From assembly GCF_002115825.1 (NCBI RefSeq), contig NZ_JFJZ01000018.1, positions 25,330 through 89,329 on the forward strand: a DNA stretch of 64,000 nucleotides. The letters are read 5' to 3'. How positions within the stretch are numbered: the stretch's first letter is position 1; each line of letters begins with the position of its first letter. Source of the DNA: Thalassospira sp. MCCC 1A01428. Lineage in GTDB: Bacteria > Pseudomonadota > Alphaproteobacteria > Rhodospirillales > Thalassospiraceae. Shown here one piece after another: positions 26,927-38,297 of this stretch. A model generated the notes under the pieces. It worked only from the letters and a program-made list of their open reading frames with translations. It was not told the DNA's origin and searched no databases. The position numbers and the translations under genes are program-made.

Positions 26927-28987
26927 ATGCCGAAACTGACAGTTGACGGTATCGAAGTCGAAGTAGAAGCCGGAGCGACAGTTCTTCAGGCTTGTGAAGA
27001 AGCGGGAAAGGAAATTCCCCGTTTCTGTTATCACGAGCGCTTGTCGATTGCCGGTAACTGCCGCATGTGCCTGGTGGAAATGGAGCGTGCGCCAAAGCCG
27101 GTTGCGTCCTGTGCCATGCCAGCGGCTGATGGAATGGTGATTAAAACGGATTCCGACCTTGTAAAAAAGGCGCGCAATGGCGTGATGGAATTCCTGCTGA
27201 TCAACCATCCGCTGGATTGCCCGATTTGTGACCAGGGTGGTGAATGTGACCTTCAGGATCAGGCAATGGCCTATGGTTTTGATGCGTCGCGCTACGCTGA
27301 AAAGAAACGTGCGGTAAAGGACAAGGAACTGGGGCCGATCGTTAAAACGATCATGACCCGTTGTATCCATTGCACCCGTTGCGTCCGTTTCTCGGAAGAA
27401 GTTGCCGGTGTTGGCACCATGGGTGCGGTTTACCGCGGTGAAGACACCGAAGTTGGACCTTATATCGAAGCGTCAATCAATTCAGAGCTTTCGGGCAACC
27501 TGATTGATTTGTGCCCGGTTGGTGCCTTGACCTCGAAGCCCTATGCGTTTACCGCGCGTCCGTGGGAACTGAAAAAAACCGATAGCGTCGACGTGATGGA
27601 CGCGGTTGGTTCGAACATTCGTATTGATGCACGCGGGTCTGAAGTTTTGCGTGTTTTGCCGCGTCTGAACGAAGACGTGAACGAAGAATGGATTTCGGAC
27701 AAAACTCGTTATGCTATTGACGGTTTGAAACGTCAGCGTCTTGACCGTCCTTATGTACGGGTTAACGGCAAACTGGCACCTGCCAGCTGGGACGAAGCTT
27801 TTGCTGCGATTAAAGCCCGCGTTTCCGGTCTTGACGGTAAAAAGATTGCAGCCCTTGCCGGTGACACCATCGATTGTGAATCCATGACGGCACTTAAGGA
27901 TCTGATGGGCAAACTTGGCTCGGCAAATCTCGATTGCCGTCAGGATGGTGCAAAGATTGGTGGAACGCGTTCTTCCTATATCTTCAATTCAACGATTGCT
28001 GGTATCGAAGAGGCCGATGCGTGCCTGATCGTTGGGGCAAATGTTCGTGCTGAAGCGCCGATTATCAATTCACGTCTTCGCAAGCGCTGGCGTATGACCG
28101 CTGGTGATTTCCGTCTTGCCATTGTTGGCGAAAACTGGGATCCGACCTTCAAGCATGACTATCTTGGCGCAGGCCCGGAAACGCTGAGCGAAATTCTTGA
28201 CGGCAAAAACGACTTTGCCAAGGTTCTTGAAAGCGCGTCTAAACCCATGATTATTTTGGGCATGGGTGCGTTGAATCGCGAAGATGGTGATGCCGTGTTG
28301 GCAACGGCGCGCGCGATTGCAGATAAATTTGGTCTGGTTACCGGTGAATGGAACGGCTTTAACGTTCTTCACACCGCAGCTGCGCGTGTTGGTGGCCTTG
28401 ATCTTGGCTTTGTGCCGGGCGAGGGCGGGCTGTCGACTGGCGAGATCCTCGATGGTGCGGCCAAGGGCGATGTTGAAGTTGTCTATCTGCTTGGTGCCGA
28501 CGAACTTGACATGTCCAAACTTTCCAAGGCTTTCGTGGTTTATCAGGGCTGCCTTGGTGATGCCGGTGCGCAGGTTGCAGATGTTATTCTGCCAGGTGCG
28601 GCCTACACGGAAAAGAACGGGACCTACGTTAATACCGAAGGTCGTGTTCAGTATGGCTGGCGTGCCGTATTCCCGGTCGGGGATGCCCGTGAAGACTGGA
28701 AGATCATTCGTGCGCTGTCAGCCAGCCTTGGCCTGACTTTGCCCTATGACAACATTGATGCAGTACGGACCCGCATGGTTGAAATCAACGATGTATTCGG
28801 CTCGGTTAATGTTCCGCGTAAAGCGGCATGGGGCGATTTCGGTAAGGCTGGTGTGATGAAGTCGGAAGGCTTTGCTTCACCGGTTCGCAATTTTTACATG
28901 ACCGACCCGATCAGCCGGGCATCGGTGACGATGGCAAAATGTACTGAAGCCTTCGTCAAGGATGCGGCTGCCGGAAAGGTTGCCTGA
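26927..28987 (+). CDS. nuoG: NADH-quinone oxidoreductase subunit G
   Basis: A 686-residue iron-sulfur subunit, the largest of the peripheral arm. The N-terminal ferredoxin domain has Cys34, Cys45, Cys48 and Cys62 for cluster N1b. It is followed by the His-Cys-ligated cluster motif in HPLDCPICDQGGECDLQD and by CIHCTRC. A molybdopterin-oxidoreductase-like domain without cofactor ligands fills the rest. It matches the mitochondrial and alphaproteobacterial 75-kDa form, which is shorter than E. coli NuoG (about 910). Confidence 0.96.
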   Translation: MPKLTVDGIEVEVEAGATVLQACEEAGKEIPRFCYHERLSIAGNCRMCLVEMERAPKPVASCAMPAADGMVIKTDSDLVKKARNGVMEFLLINHPLDCPICDQGGECDLQDQAMAYGFDASRYAEKKRAVKDKELGPIVKTIMTRCIHCTRCVRFSEEVAGVGTMGAVYRGEDTEVGPYIEASINSELSGNLIDLCPVGALTSKPYAFTARPWELKKTDSVDVMDAVGSNIRIDARGSEVLRVLPRLNEDVNEEWISDKTRYAIDGLKRQRLDRPYVRVNGKLAPASWDEAFAAIKARVSGLDGKKIAALAGDTIDCESMTALKDLMGKLGSANLDCRQDGAKIGGTRSSYIFNSTIAGIEEADACLIVGANVRAEAPIINSRLRKRWRMTAGDFRLAIVGENWDPTFKHDYLGAGPETLSEILDGKNDFAKVLESASKPMIILGMGALNREDGDAVLATARAIADKFGLVTGEWNGFNVLHTAAARVGGLDLGFVPGEGGLSTGEILDGAAKGDVEVVYLLGADELDMSKLSKAFVVYQGCLGDAGAQVADVILPGAAYTEKNGTYVNTEGRVQYGWRAVFPVGDAREDWKIIRALSASLGLTLPYDNIDAVRTRMVEINDVFGSVNVPRKAAWGDFGKAGVMKSEGFASPVRNFYMTDPISRASVTMAKCTEAFVKDAAAGKVA

Positions 28988-29077
28988 GTTCGGGAACGGG
29001 CGGCGGGGAACCGTCGCCTTCTCTCGCTAGGGGGTGTCCCGATGACGGGACCAAACGCAAAAGATACGGTTTGACCG

Positions 29078-30091
29078 ATGGAACTTCTTTGGGACGGATA
29101 TATTCAGCCAGGAATTTGGATCGTCGCTAAAATCTTGGTGATCGTGCTTCCCTTGCTGATTGCTGTTGCCTATCTCACCTATGCGGAACGCAAGGTGATT
29201 GGCGCGATGCAAATGCGCAAAGGCCCGAACGTTGTTGGGCCTTTTGGCCTGTTGCAGCCACTGGCCGACGGCTTGAAGCTGTTTTTGAAGGAAACGGTCA
29301 TTCCGACCAGTGCCAACAAGGCGGTGTTTCTGATTGCACCGATGTTGACCTTCATTCTCGCACTTGTCGCCTGGGCCGTGATCCCGTTTGGCGAAGGGTT
29401 GGTGGTTTCCAACCTTAACGTTGGTATTCTGTACCTGTTCGCCATTTCGTCACTTGGTGTTTACGGCATCGTGATGGCAGGCTGGGCGTCGAACTCCAAA
29501 TACGCTTTTCTGGGTGCATTGCGCTCGGCGGCGCAGATGGTGTCCTATGAAATCTCGATCGGTCTGATCATTATTTCGGTTCTGCTGACCACCGGGTCGT
29601 TGAACCTTAGTGACATTGTTCTTGCGCAGTCGGGCGGGATCTGGAACTGGAACTTCATCTATCATCTGCCGATGTTTGTGATTTTCATTGTTTCGATCCT
29701 TGCGGAAACAAACCGCGCCCCGTTTGACCTTCCCGAAGCGGAAGCCGAACTGGTGTCGGGTTATAACGTTGATTATTCAGCAATGACCTTTGCGCTGTTT
29801 TTCCTTGGCGAATACGCCAACATGATTTTGATGAGCGCTCTTTGCGCGACCCTGTTTCTGGGGGGCTGGCAAGCGCCGTTGCCGTTCCTGGATTTCATTC
29901 CCGGTCCGTTATGGCTCATCATCAAGATCTGCATGGTTCTATTTATTTTCCTCTGGGTGCGTGCGACTTTCCCGCGTTACCGCTATGACCAGCTGATGCG
30001 CCTGGGCTGGAAGATTTTCCTGCCGCTGTCATTTGCCTGGGTCATGCTGGTTGCTACGTTCCTGGTAGTTTTCGACAAAGTCCCGGCCTGA
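29078..30091 (+). CDS. nuoH: NADH-quinone oxidoreductase subunit H
   Basis: A 337-residue membrane subunit with about eight helices, located where the peripheral arm meets the membrane. Conserved cytoplasmic loops include [21 protein letters not shown] and [20 protein letters not shown], which line the quinone entry and carry charged residues for proton coupling. A 90-base gap separates it from nuoG. Confidence 0.97.
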   Translation: MELLWDGYIQPGIWIVAKILVIVLPLLIAVAYLTYAERKVIGAMQMRKGPNVVGPFGLLQPLADGLKLFLKETVIPTSANKAVFLIAPMLTFILALVAWAVIPFGEGLVVSNLNVGILYLFAISSLGVYGIVMAGWASNSKYAFLGALRSAAQMVSYEISIGLIIISVLLTTGSLNLSDIVLAQSGGIWNWNFIYHLPMFVIFIVSILAETNRAPFDLPEAEAELVSGYNVDYSAMTFALFFLGEYANMILMSALCATLFLGGWQAPLPFLDFIPGPLWLIIKICMVLFIFLWVRATFPRYRYDQLMRLGWKIFLPLSFAWVMLVATFLVVFDKVPA

Positions 30092-30122
30092 TCGCCGCGC
30101 ATCGGGAAGAGAGAGGTAAACG

Positions 30123-30611
30123 ATGTCATTTATAGATCGGACGGCCCGGAGTTTCCTGCTGGTGGAACTACTTTCCGGTATGGCGCTCACCTTCAAATAT
30201 ATGTTCAAGCCGAAGGTGACGCTGAATTATCCGTATGAAAAAGGTCCGCTGAGCCCGCGTTTCCGTGGCGAACATGCGCTGCGCCGATACCCGAACGGGG
30301 AAGAGCGCTGCATCGCATGCAAGTTGTGCGAAGCTATTTGTCCGGCACAGGCGATCACCATCGAGGTCGAACCGCGTCTTGACGGATCCCGTCGGACAAC
30401 GCGTTACGACATTGATATGACGAAGTGCATTTACTGCGGTTTCTGCGAAGAAGCCTGCCCGGTGGATGCAATCGTTGAAGGTCCGAACTTTGAGTTCGCA
30501 ACCGAAAACCGCGAGGAGCTTCTTTACGATAAAGACAAGCTTCTTGAAAATGGCGAGCGTTGGGAAGCCGAGCTTGCTGCACGATTGGAGGCAGACGCAC
30601 CTTATCGGTAA
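30123..30611 (+). CDS. nuoI: NADH-quinone oxidoreductase subunit I
   Basis: A 162-residue 8Fe ferredoxin-like subunit with two [4Fe-4S] clusters (N6a, N6b). The two motifs are Cys63-66-69-73 ([11 protein letters not shown]) and Cys102-105-108-112 ([11 protein letters not shown]). It passes electrons from NuoG to the N2 cluster in NuoB. An amphipathic N-terminal helix attaches it to the membrane arm. RBS GAGAGG lies before the ATG at 30123. Confidence 0.97.
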   Translation: MSFIDRTARSFLLVELLSGMALTFKYMFKPKVTLNYPYEKGPLSPRFRGEHALRRYPNGEERCIACKLCEAICPAQAITIEVEPRLDGSRRTTRYDIDMTKCIYCGFCEEACPVDAIVEGPNFEFATENREELLYDKDKLLENGERWEAELAARLEADAPYR

Positions 30612-30691
30612 GTGTCGCGTCTGATCGTTTGGAAAAAGTTCATGGAGCGCCTTCCGCCGCTTGCGGGGGCGTTTCGCCAAGGGGGTACCTT

Positions 30692-31300
30692 ATGGTCGTA
30701 CAGGCTTTGGCTTTCTATTTGTTCGCCATTATTGCAGTTATCTCTGCCGCCATGGTGGTAACTGTTCGCAACCCGGTTCATTCGGTGTTGTTTCTTATTC
30801 TGACGTTTTTCAACGCTGCCGGGCTGTTTGTCCTGTTGGGCGCTGAATTTCTCGCCATGCTTCTGGTTGTTGTGTATGTCGGCGCCATCGCAGTTTTGTT
30901 CATGTTCGTCGTCATGATGCTCGACATTAACTTTGTCGAAATGCGTGAAGGCTTTTTGAACTATCTGCCGATTGGTGTGCTGGTTGCCGCCGTATTATTT
31001 GTTGAGTTGGCCTTTGTTGGTGGCGGTTGGGTTATGACCGATGCCAAAATGGCTGCCATTGCCCAACCGGTTCCCGCCGGGGTTGGTAATGTCAATGCGT
31101 TGGGCATGCTGCTTTACACCGACTATGCTTATATCTTCCAGGCTGCCGGTCTGGTGTTGTTAACAGCAATGATCGGCGCAATCGTTCTGACCCTGCGTCA
31201 TCGTGAAGGTGTCCGTCGCCAGAATATTTCCCAGCAGGTCCAGCGCCAGCGCGCCGAGACCCTTGAAATCAAAAAAGTACCGGTCGGTAGGGGGATCTGA
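30692..31300 (+). CDS. nuoJ: NADH-quinone oxidoreductase subunit J
   Basis: A 202-residue membrane subunit with about five helices. The conserved helix motif [27 protein letters not shown] includes the pi-bulge region implicated in proton coupling. I chose the ATG at 30692 because it lies after GGGGG, and upstream in-frame codons overlap nuoI and are not hydrophobic. The stop overlaps the nuoK ATG by one base. Confidence 0.95.
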   Translation: MVVQALAFYLFAIIAVISAAMVVTVRNPVHSVLFLILTFFNAAGLFVLLGAEFLAMLLVVVYVGAIAVLFMFVVMMLDINFVEMREGFLNYLPIGVLVAAVLFVELAFVGGGWVMTDAKMAAIAQPVPAGVGNVNALGMLLYTDYAYIFQAAGLVLLTAMIGAIVLTLRHREGVRRQNISQQVQRQRAETLEIKKVPVGRGI

Positions 31301-31608
31301 TGGAAATCGGACTTGCTCATTACCTGACTGTCGCTGCCATCCTGTTCACCCTCGGGATTTTCGGTATCTTCATGAACCGGAAGAACGTCATCATCATCAT
31401 GATGTCGATCGAACTGATGCTGCTGGCAGTCAATATCAATTTTGTCGCGTTTTCGTCCTTTCTGGGCGATCTGGTCGGCCAGGTTTTCACCATCTTCGTT
31501 TTGACGGTTGCGGCGGCGGAAGCTGCCATCGGCCTTGCGATCCTGGTGGTTTATTTCCGTAATCGCGGCACGATCGCGGTTGAAGATATCAACATGATGA
31601 AGGGGTAA
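31300..31608 (+). CDS. nuoK: NADH-quinone oxidoreductase subunit K
   Basis: A 102-residue subunit with three transmembrane helices, typical of the family. Conserved membrane acids are in [15 protein letters not shown] and in [15 protein letters not shown], which are part of the proton path. It is coupled to nuoJ by a one-base overlap. Confidence 0.97.
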   Translation: MEIGLAHYLTVAAILFTLGIFGIFMNRKNVIIIMMSIELMLLAVNINFVAFSSFLGDLVGQVFTIFVLTVAAAEAAIGLAILVVYFRNRGTIAVEDINMMKG

Positions 31609-31617
31609 GGCACAGAT

Positions 31618-33612
31618 ATGTACGCTCTGATCGTTTTCCTGCCCCTTATCGCGGCCATCATTGCCGGTTTGATCACCCTTTCCGGGGCGATGAAAACGGC
31701 CAATGCACCTGCTGCCCATGATGATCATCATCACGGTGTTTCAACTTCCGACCGTTTGTCGCAGCTTGTAACTGTGGCTGGTGTGGTAACGGCGGCGGCC
31801 TTGTCCGTTGCTGCCTTTATCGACGTTGCCCTTAACGGCAATCCGGTAACGCTTGATCTGTTTACCTGGATCAGTTCGGGTGACTTCACGGCAAACTGGT
31901 CGCTTCGTTTTGATACGCTGACCTGCGTTATGCTGATTGTGGTAACCGGTGTGTCGTCGATGGTTCATATCTATTCCATCGGCTATATGTCGCACGACCC
32001 CGACAAACCCCGTTTTATGGCTTATCTCAGCCTGTTTACCTTTGCCATGCTGATGCTGGTAACGGCAGACAACCTGATCCAGCTGTTTTTCGGTTGGGAA
32101 GGCGTTGGTCTTGCATCTTATTTGCTGATTGGTTTCTGGTATTCCAAGCCGTCAGCCTCGGCTGCTGCGATCAAGGCGTTCCTGGTTAACCGTGTTGGCG
32201 ACTTTGGTTTCGCACTGGGTATCTTTGCTGTTTATGTGCTGTTTGGCACGGTTCAGTTCGATACCATTTTTGCCAATGCTGAAGAAGTTTCCGGTGCCAC
32301 GCTGGTATTTCTGGGACATGACTTTTCCGCGCTGAACATTGCCACCTTTCTGCTGTTCATTGGCGCGATGGGTAAATCGGCCCAGTTGGGCCTGCATACC
32401 TGGTTGCCAGATGCGATGGAAGGTCCGACGCCGGTTTCTGCGCTTATTCACGCAGCAACGATGGTGACAGCGGGTGTGTTCATGGTCGCGCGTTTGTCGC
32501 CGATCTTTGAATATGCCGAAACCACACTCGCGATCGTGACGGTTGTTGGTGCAACGACGGCATTCTTTGCGGCGACCATCGGTTGCGTTCAGAATGACAT
32601 CAAACGCGTGATTGCCTATTCTACCTGTTCTCAGCTTGGCTATATGTTCTTTGCTTGCGGCGTTTCTGCCTATAGTGCCGGCGTATTTCACCTGATGACA
32701 CATGGCTTCTTCAAGGCTTTGCTGTTCCTCAGTGCCGGTTCGGTCATCCATGCGATGTCTGACGAACAGGACATGCGCAAGATGGGCGGCATTGCAAAGA
32801 TGGTACCGCTGACCTTTGGTGTCATGGTGATTGGGACCCTGGCCATTACCGGTGTTCCGGGGCTGGCTGGTTACTATTCCAAGGACATGATCATTGAAAG
32901 CGCGTTTGCCGCTCATACCGGTGTTGGTACTTATGCTTTCTGGATGGGTATCATTGCTGCCTTCATGACATCATTCTATAGCTGGCGTCTGATTTTCATG
33001 ACCTTCTTTGGCGCCCCGCGTGCGGATGAACGCACCATGGCCCATGTTCATGAAAGCCCGGCTGTCATGACGGTTCCGTTGCTGATCCTGGCGGTTGGTG
33101 CAGTGTTCGCAGGCTGGTTTGCCGTAAACTGGTTTGGTGGCAATTACGAAGAAATGCTGTCCTTCTGGAACGGTGCGATCTTTGTTTCTGAAAACCATCA
33201 GGCGCTTGAACATTCTCATCATGTTCCCGAGTGGGTCAAAATGGCACCGTTTGTTGCCATGATGCTTGGCCTTGCTTTGGCTGTGCTGATGTATCGTCTG
33301 GTGCCGTCACTGCCGCGGACTTTGGCGAATACCTTTAACGGTATCTACCGCTTCTTGCTGAACAAATGGTATTTCGACGAGCTGTATAACGCGATCTTCG
33401 TCAAGCCGGCCTTTGCTTTGGGTCGTGGCTTCTGGAAGGCAGGCGATGGCGCCCTGATCGACGGTGTTGGTCCGGACGGTGTTGCTGCAGCGTGTCGTAA
33501 TATTGCGCGGCGTGTCAGCGCCTTGCAAAGCGGCTTCGTCTACCACTATGCGTTTGCCATGCTGATCGGCATCGCGGCCTTGGTGTCTTACACAATCTGG
33601 AAGATGGGTTAA
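31618..33612 (+). CDS. nuoL: NADH-quinone oxidoreductase subunit L
   Basis: A 664-residue antiporter-like proton-pumping subunit at the far end of the membrane arm. The core has [46 protein letters not shown] and the lysine- and histidine-bearing helices of the family. A C-terminal extension forms the lateral helix. An unusual histidine-rich stretch (HDDHHHG, near residue 35-40) lies in the first loop. Confidence 0.97.
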   Translation: MYALIVFLPLIAAIIAGLITLSGAMKTANAPAAHDDHHHGVSTSDRLSQLVTVAGVVTAAALSVAAFIDVALNGNPVTLDLFTWISSGDFTANWSLRFDTLTCVMLIVVTGVSSMVHIYSIGYMSHDPDKPRFMAYLSLFTFAMLMLVTADNLIQLFFGWEGVGLASYLLIGFWYSKPSASAAAIKAFLVNRVGDFGFALGIFAVYVLFGTVQFDTIFANAEEVSGATLVFLGHDFSALNIATFLLFIGAMGKSAQLGLHTWLPDAMEGPTPVSALIHAATMVTAGVFMVARLSPIFEYAETTLAIVTVVGATTAFFAATIGCVQNDIKRVIAYSTCSQLGYMFFACGVSAYSAGVFHLMTHGFFKALLFLSAGSVIHAMSDEQDMRKMGGIAKMVPLTFGVMVIGTLAITGVPGLAGYYSKDMIIESAFAAHTGVGTYAFWMGIIAAFMTSFYSWRLIFMTFFGAPRADERTMAHVHESPAVMTVPLLILAVGAVFAGWFAVNWFGGNYEEMLSFWNGAIFVSENHQALEHSHHVPEWVKMAPFVAMMLGLALAVLMYRLVPSLPRTLANTFNGIYRFLLNKWYFDELYNAIFVKPAFALGRGFWKAGDGALIDGVGPDGVAAACRNIARRVSALQSGFVYHYAFAMLIGIAALVSYTIWKMG

Positions 33613-33618
33613 CGGGCG

Positions 33619-35136
33619 ATGAGTGAATGGCCAATTCTTTCGATCATCACTTTTTTGCCGCTATTGGGGGCATTTTTTATCCTCCTGATCCGCGGTGAAG
33701 AAGCGAATGTCGCCCGCAACTCGCGCTGGGTCGCGCTGTGGACGTCTGGATTTACTTTCCTGGCATCGCTGATGCTTTGGATCAACTTTGATACAACAAC
33801 CGCAAATTTCCAGTTCGTCGAAAAGGCGGAATGGATGCCGGGCCTTAATGTGTCCTATCACATGGGCGTCGATGGTATTTCGGTTCTGTTTGTTATCCTC
33901 GCAACGTTCCTGACCCCGATCTGCATTCTTTCCGCATGGGAAGCTGTTCAGAAACGGGTCAAGGAATACATGATCGCGTTTCTGGTTCTTGAAACCATGA
34001 TGGTCGGTATGTTCAGCTCGCTTGATGCCATGCTGTTCTACATCTTCTTTGAAGGTGTGCTGATTCCGATGTTTATCATCATTGGTGTCTGGGGTGGGCC
34101 GCGCCGTGTATATGCAGCTTTCAAGCTGTTCCTTTATACGTTGCTGGGTTCGGTTTTGATGCTGGTCGCGTTGATGGCAATGTATTTCGACGCTGGTACC
34201 AGCGACATTCCAACCCTGATGACACATACCTTCAGCTATCAGGCCCAGCTTTGGATGTGGCTTGCGTTCTTTGCTTCCTTTGCGGTCAAGGTGCCAATGT
34301 GGCCGGTCCACACCTGGTTGCCAGATGCCCACGTGGAAGCACCGACAGCAGGTTCAGTTATTCTGGCTGGCGTGTTGCTGAAAATGGGCGGTTATGGTTT
34401 CTTGCGGTTCTCGCTGCCGATGTTGCCGTTGGCATCGGAAACCTTTGCGCCGCTGATTTTTACCCTGTCGATTGTTGCCATTATCTATACATCCCTTGTC
34501 GCACTGGCACAGGAAGACATGAAAAAGCTGATCGCTTATTCCTCTGTCGCGCATATGGGTATTGTCACCGTGGGTGCCTTTACCTTTAATCAGCACGGTC
34601 TTGAGGGTTCGATCTTTCAGATGCTCAGCCACGGTGTGGTTTCGGGGGCCTTGTTCCTGTGTGTCGGTGTGGTTTATGACCGCATTCATACCCGTGAAAT
34701 TGATGCCTATGGCGGGCTGGTACACCGGATGCCGGGATATGCCGTCACGTTCATGTTCTTTACCATGGCGTCGGTTGGTTTGCCGGGGACGGGTGGTTTC
34801 GTTGGCGAAATCATGACCCTTCTGGGGGCATTTGAAGCCAATACCTGGGTTGCATTTTTTGCCTCTACCGGTCTGATCCTCGGGGCTGCTTATGCGCTGT
34901 ATCTTTATCGCCGGATCGTTTTTGGGGCCCTGACCAAGGAAAACCTGAAAAACATCCTCGATATGAGCCCGCGTGAATGGCTGCTGTTTGCACCGCTGAT
35001 TATTGTTGTTTTCTGGATGGGGATTTACCCCAGCTCGTTCCTCGATATCATGCATGCATCGGTTCTGCATTTGGTCAACCAAGTTGAAACGGCGCAGGCC
35101 GCTGCGGCAAGTGCCGCGCAGCTTGCGGCGAATTAA
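33619..35136 (+). CDS. nuoM: NADH-quinone oxidoreductase subunit M
   Basis: A 505-residue antiporter-like subunit with about 14 helices. The signature is [17 protein letters not shown], then [24 protein letters not shown], with the conserved Glu and Lys of the proton channel. It starts six bases after nuoL. Its C-terminal tail is alanine- and glutamine-rich. Confidence 0.97.
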   Translation: MSEWPILSIITFLPLLGAFFILLIRGEEANVARNSRWVALWTSGFTFLASLMLWINFDTTTANFQFVEKAEWMPGLNVSYHMGVDGISVLFVILATFLTPICILSAWEAVQKRVKEYMIAFLVLETMMVGMFSSLDAMLFYIFFEGVLIPMFIIIGVWGGPRRVYAAFKLFLYTLLGSVLMLVALMAMYFDAGTSDIPTLMTHTFSYQAQLWMWLAFFASFAVKVPMWPVHTWLPDAHVEAPTAGSVILAGVLLKMGGYGFLRFSLPMLPLASETFAPLIFTLSIVAIIYTSLVALAQEDMKKLIAYSSVAHMGIVTVGAFTFNQHGLEGSIFQMLSHGVVSGALFLCVGVVYDRIHTREIDAYGGLVHRMPGYAVTFMFFTMASVGLPGTGGFVGEIMTLLGAFEANTWVAFFASTGLILGAAYALYLYRRIVFGALTKENLKNILDMSPREWLLFAPLIIVVFWMGIYPSSFLDIMHASVLHLVNQVETAQAAAASAAQLAAN

Positions 35137-35147
35137 GGGGAATGAAC

Positions 35148-36587
35148 ATGGGAGATTCTATGCTCAACCTCGGGGCGGCATTGCCCGAAATTTTTATGGC
35201 CGTGGCATCGCTTGCGTTGTTGATGCTGGGCGTTTTCACCGGCAAGGATCGTTCGTTCCGTACTGTTTCCTGGGCCGCGGTTGGTGCCATGGTTATCGCC
35301 CTGATCCTTGTGATCACGGGCGAGGGCGGGGCCGCTTTTTCGGGCCAGTTCCTGGCTGATCCGTTTGCGCGGTTCTGCAAGGTTCTGATCCTGATCGGTT
35401 CTGCACTTGGTGTGATCATGTCGATGAAGTTCGCTGAACGCGAACGGATGGCACGATTTGAATTTCCGATTCTGTTGATGCTGGCAACCCTTGGCATGAT
35501 GGCGATGGTGTCGGCATCCGACATGCTCTCACTATATGTCGGCCTGGAATTGCAGAGTCTTGCGCTTTACGTTGTTGCGGCCATTCGTCGTGACACGGTG
35601 CGCGCCACGGAATCCGGCCTGAAATACTTTGTTCTGGGGTCTATTGCATCGGGCATGCTGCTTTATGGTATGTCGATGGTTTATGGCTTTACCGGGTCGA
35701 CCAACTTTGCCGTTATTAGCGATGCGGTGAGCAATGGTGGCTTGTCGGTAGGTACTTTGGTTGGTCTGGCATTTATTTTTGCCGGTCTGTGCTTCAAGGT
35801 ATCGGCTGCACCTTTCCACATGTGGACGCCGGATGTGTACGAAGGTGCCCCAACCCCGGTTACTGCCTTTTTCGCTGTTGCTCCGAAAATTGCCGGTCTG
35901 GCATTGTTCGTGCGTGTTGCGTTGGGGCCGTTTGCCCATGTCGTTGCTGACTGGCAACAGATCATTGTTCTGGTTTCCATCCTGTCGATGGTCTGGGGCT
36001 CGTTCGCGGCTTTGCGTCAGAACAATATCAAACGTCTGATGGCTTATTCATCCATTGGCCATGTCGGCTTTGCCCTTGTTGGCCTTGCCGCAGGAACCGA
36101 AGCCGGTGTCCAGGCTGTACTGGTATATCTGGGTATTTATCTGGTGATGAATATCGGCACCTTTGCCGTGATCCTGTCGATGCGTCGTCACGATCGTATG
36201 GTGGAAGAAATTGCCGATCTTTCAGGTCTGTCGCGGACCAAACCGTTAATGGCGGCTGTTAGTGCGCTTCTGATGTTCTCGATGGCCGGTATCCCGCCGC
36301 TCGCAGGGTTCTTTGGTAAGTTTTATGTGTTTAAGGCAGCGGTTGATTCCGGCCTGATTACCCTTGCAGTGATTGGTCTGGTGACGTCGGTTGTTAGCGC
36401 ATATTACTATTTGCGCGTTATCAAGGTCATGTATTTCGATGAGCCCGTTGAAGGTTTTGACCGGAATGGCACCGAACTTAACGTGATCATGGCTGTTGCT
36501 ACCATCATTATTCTGGTTTTTGCGTTCTTCCCGAACCCGTTAACCGATAGTGCTGCTGCGGCGGCGTCTGCCCTGTTCGGACATTGA
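35148..36587 (+). CDS. nuoN: NADH-quinone oxidoreductase subunit N
   Basis: A 479-residue antiporter-like subunit and the last of the 14 complex I genes. The motif [23 protein letters not shown] is characteristic. I chose ATG 35148 because AAGGGG is 7 bases upstream. An ATG at 35142 is too close to it, and a third ATG at 35160 is also possible. birA follows after one base, so it is probably on the same transcript. Confidence 0.96.
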   Translation: MGDSMLNLGAALPEIFMAVASLALLMLGVFTGKDRSFRTVSWAAVGAMVIALILVITGEGGAAFSGQFLADPFARFCKVLILIGSALGVIMSMKFAERERMARFEFPILLMLATLGMMAMVSASDMLSLYVGLELQSLALYVVAAIRRDTVRATESGLKYFVLGSIASGMLLYGMSMVYGFTGSTNFAVISDAVSNGGLSVGTLVGLAFIFAGLCFKVSAAPFHMWTPDVYEGAPTPVTAFFAVAPKIAGLALFVRVALGPFAHVVADWQQIIVLVSILSMVWGSFAALRQNNIKRLMAYSSIGHVGFALVGLAAGTEAGVQAVLVYLGIYLVMNIGTFAVILSMRRHDRMVEEIADLSGLSRTKPLMAAVSALLMFSMAGIPPLAGFFGKFYVFKAAVDSGLITLAVIGLVTSVVSAYYYLRVIKVMYFDEPVEGFDRNGTELNVIMAVATIIILVFAFFPNPLTDSAAAAASALFGH

Positions 36588-36588
36588 T

Positions 36589-37347
36589 ATGACGGATCCT
36601 GTCGTTCGCCTTCCTAACGGATATGTTCTGCATTTCCACGAAGTCATCGACAGCACGAATGAAGAGGCAAAGCGCCTCGGAGATAAGGGCGCCCCTGGTG
36701 GCGCCCTTATTTGGGCCCGGCGCCAACTTGCAGGGCGGGGAAGACGCGGGCGGGAATGGAAGTCGCCTGTTGGCAATTTGTTTTTGTCATTGTTGCTCCG
36801 GCCTGATGGCCCATTACAGGAAACGGCCCGGCTGACATTTCTGGCGGCCCTGGCAATGGCCGAAGCCATTGATATGGTCACGGCAAGGCAGGTTGTCGCA
36901 CAATGTAAATGGCCCAATGACCTTATGGTAGATGGGCGCAAGCTGTGTGGTATATTGCTTGAAAGTGCCTCTGTCTCTGGTCGTGATACCGATTATCTGG
37001 TGATTGGGACGGGGGTGAATATTGCGTTTCATCCTGATGATAGTGAACGTCCTTCGATATCACTTGCCAGTTTGGGCGCGATGATCCGTACCGAAGATCT
37101 GATTTCTGCCTATGCTTCCCGAATGGACGATTTATTGGACCAGTGGCACATACATGGCTTTGATGCCGTGCGTGAAAGCTGGCTGGCACGCGCGTATGGT
37201 TTTGGCGACCCTATTGTTGCCAGGTTAAGTGAACGAACCCTTGCTGGAACTTTCGTCGGGCTTGATCACGGCGGTTCGTTGATTTTAAAAGACCAAGAGG
37301 GCATTGAACATATTATCGGTGCTGGCGAAGTGTTTTTTAAAAGCTGA
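36589..37347 (+). CDS. birA: Biotin--[acetyl-CoA-carboxylase] ligase
   Basis: A 252-residue enzyme that activates biotin as biotinyl-AMP and attaches it to the carboxyl carrier protein. The ATP/biotin loop GRGRRGREW lies at about residue 48, KWPNDLM contacts biotin, and GTGVNI follows. It lacks the N-terminal DNA-binding domain of E. coli BirA, so it is a ligase only and not a repressor. The gene starts one base after nuoN, a placement seen in other alphaproteobacteria. Confidence 0.94.
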   Translation: MTDPVVRLPNGYVLHFHEVIDSTNEEAKRLGDKGAPGGALIWARRQLAGRGRRGREWKSPVGNLFLSLLLRPDGPLQETARLTFLAALAMAEAIDMVTARQVVAQCKWPNDLMVDGRKLCGILLESASVSGRDTDYLVIGTGVNIAFHPDDSERPSISLASLGAMIRTEDLISAYASRMDDLLDQWHIHGFDAVRESWLARAYGFGDPIVARLSERTLAGTFVGLDHGGSLILKDQEGIEHIIGAGEVFFKS

Positions 37348-37427
37348 TCCGGTAATTCTTTAAGTGCAGGTCCAATATATAGGACCGGGACGTTTCTGGC
37401 GTTTTAACCAGGGAACCATGATCGACC

Positions 37428-38225
37428 ATGTTGCTGGCAATAGATGCTGGAAATACCAATATCGTTTTTGCTGTATTTGATGGGGATACCATTAAAGGAC
37501 AGTGGCGCTGTTCTACGACAGTTGAGCGGACAGCAGACGAACTGGGTGTCTGGCTTCATCATCTTTTTGAATTATCAGGTGTGCCGCGTACCGCGATTAG
37601 CGGAGCGATTATTGCAACGGTGGTGCCTGCGGCCGAGTTCAGTTTGAAAACCCTGTGTCGTCAATATTTTAATGTTGAGCCAATGGTTGTTGGGACGCCC
37701 AATGTTGATTTGAAAATGAAAATCATCATGGATCGCCCTAGTGAAGTTGGCGCAGATCGCCTGGTAAATGCTGTTGCTGCACATCGTTTGTTTGGGGGGC
37801 CATTGGTTGTGCTGGATTTCGGAACAGCGACGACCTTTGATGTTGTTGACGGGCAGGGCAATTATTTGGGCGGGGTAATTGCACCGGGTGTCAATTTATC
37901 CATTAAGGCCCTGCACATGGCGGCGGCCCAGTTGCCAATGGTTGCTGTCGAGGCCCCCGGCAATGTTGTTGGCAAAAATACAATCGAAGCTATGCAGTCC
38001 GGTGTTTACTGGGGCTATATTTCCATGATCGAAGGACTGTTGATGCGTATTCGTCATCAGCAAAACGAACCGGCAATGAAAGTTGTGGCTACCGGTGGTC
38101 TGGCCCCGTTATTTGCGCGCGCGATTGACGAAATTGGTCATTCGCATGGTGATTTGACGATGATGGGCCTTTTGATGATATATCGTCAGAATTTGGAAAA
38201 CGACAAAGCCGGACATTTGGCGTAA
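37428..38225 (+). CDS. coaX: Type III pantothenate kinase
   Basis: A 265-residue enzyme of the acetate/sugar kinase fold that phosphorylates pantothenate, the first step of coenzyme A synthesis. The N-terminal phosphate loop is LLAIDAGNTN, then GADRLVNAVAA, DFGTATTFDVV and a C-terminal VATGGLAPLFA. It differs from the type I CoaA kinase in being insensitive to CoA. It lies between birA and rnj, as in many related genomes. Confidence 0.95.
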   Translation: MLLAIDAGNTNIVFAVFDGDTIKGQWRCSTTVERTADELGVWLHHLFELSGVPRTAISGAIIATVVPAAEFSLKTLCRQYFNVEPMVVGTPNVDLKMKIIMDRPSEVGADRLVNAVAAHRLFGGPLVVLDFGTATTFDVVDGQGNYLGGVIAPGVNLSIKALHMAAAQLPMVAVEAPGNVVGKNTIEAMQSGVYWGYISMIEGLLMRIRHQQNEPAMKVVATGGLAPLFARAIDEIGHSHGDLTMMGLLMIYRQNLENDKAGHLA

Positions 38226-38244
38226 AAGAATTATGTTATTGGCT

Positions 38245-38264
38245 GCGTATGGTTTTTCATACGC
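38245..38264. repeat. Hairpin between coaX and rnj
   Basis: GCGTATG (38245-38251) and CATACGC (38258-38264) flank a GTTTTT loop. No T-run follows, so it is probably not a terminator. It could shape the leader of rnj, whose GTG start lies 33 bases downstream. Confidence 0.4.
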
Positions 38265-38297
38265 ATGCAATCGGTTTGATCGAAAAAGTGAGGTTTC

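Noticed and set aside
31720..31745. Histidine-rich stretch in NuoL as a metal-binding insertion
   Set aside because: Short and in a loop known to vary among NuoL proteins; not enough to claim function.
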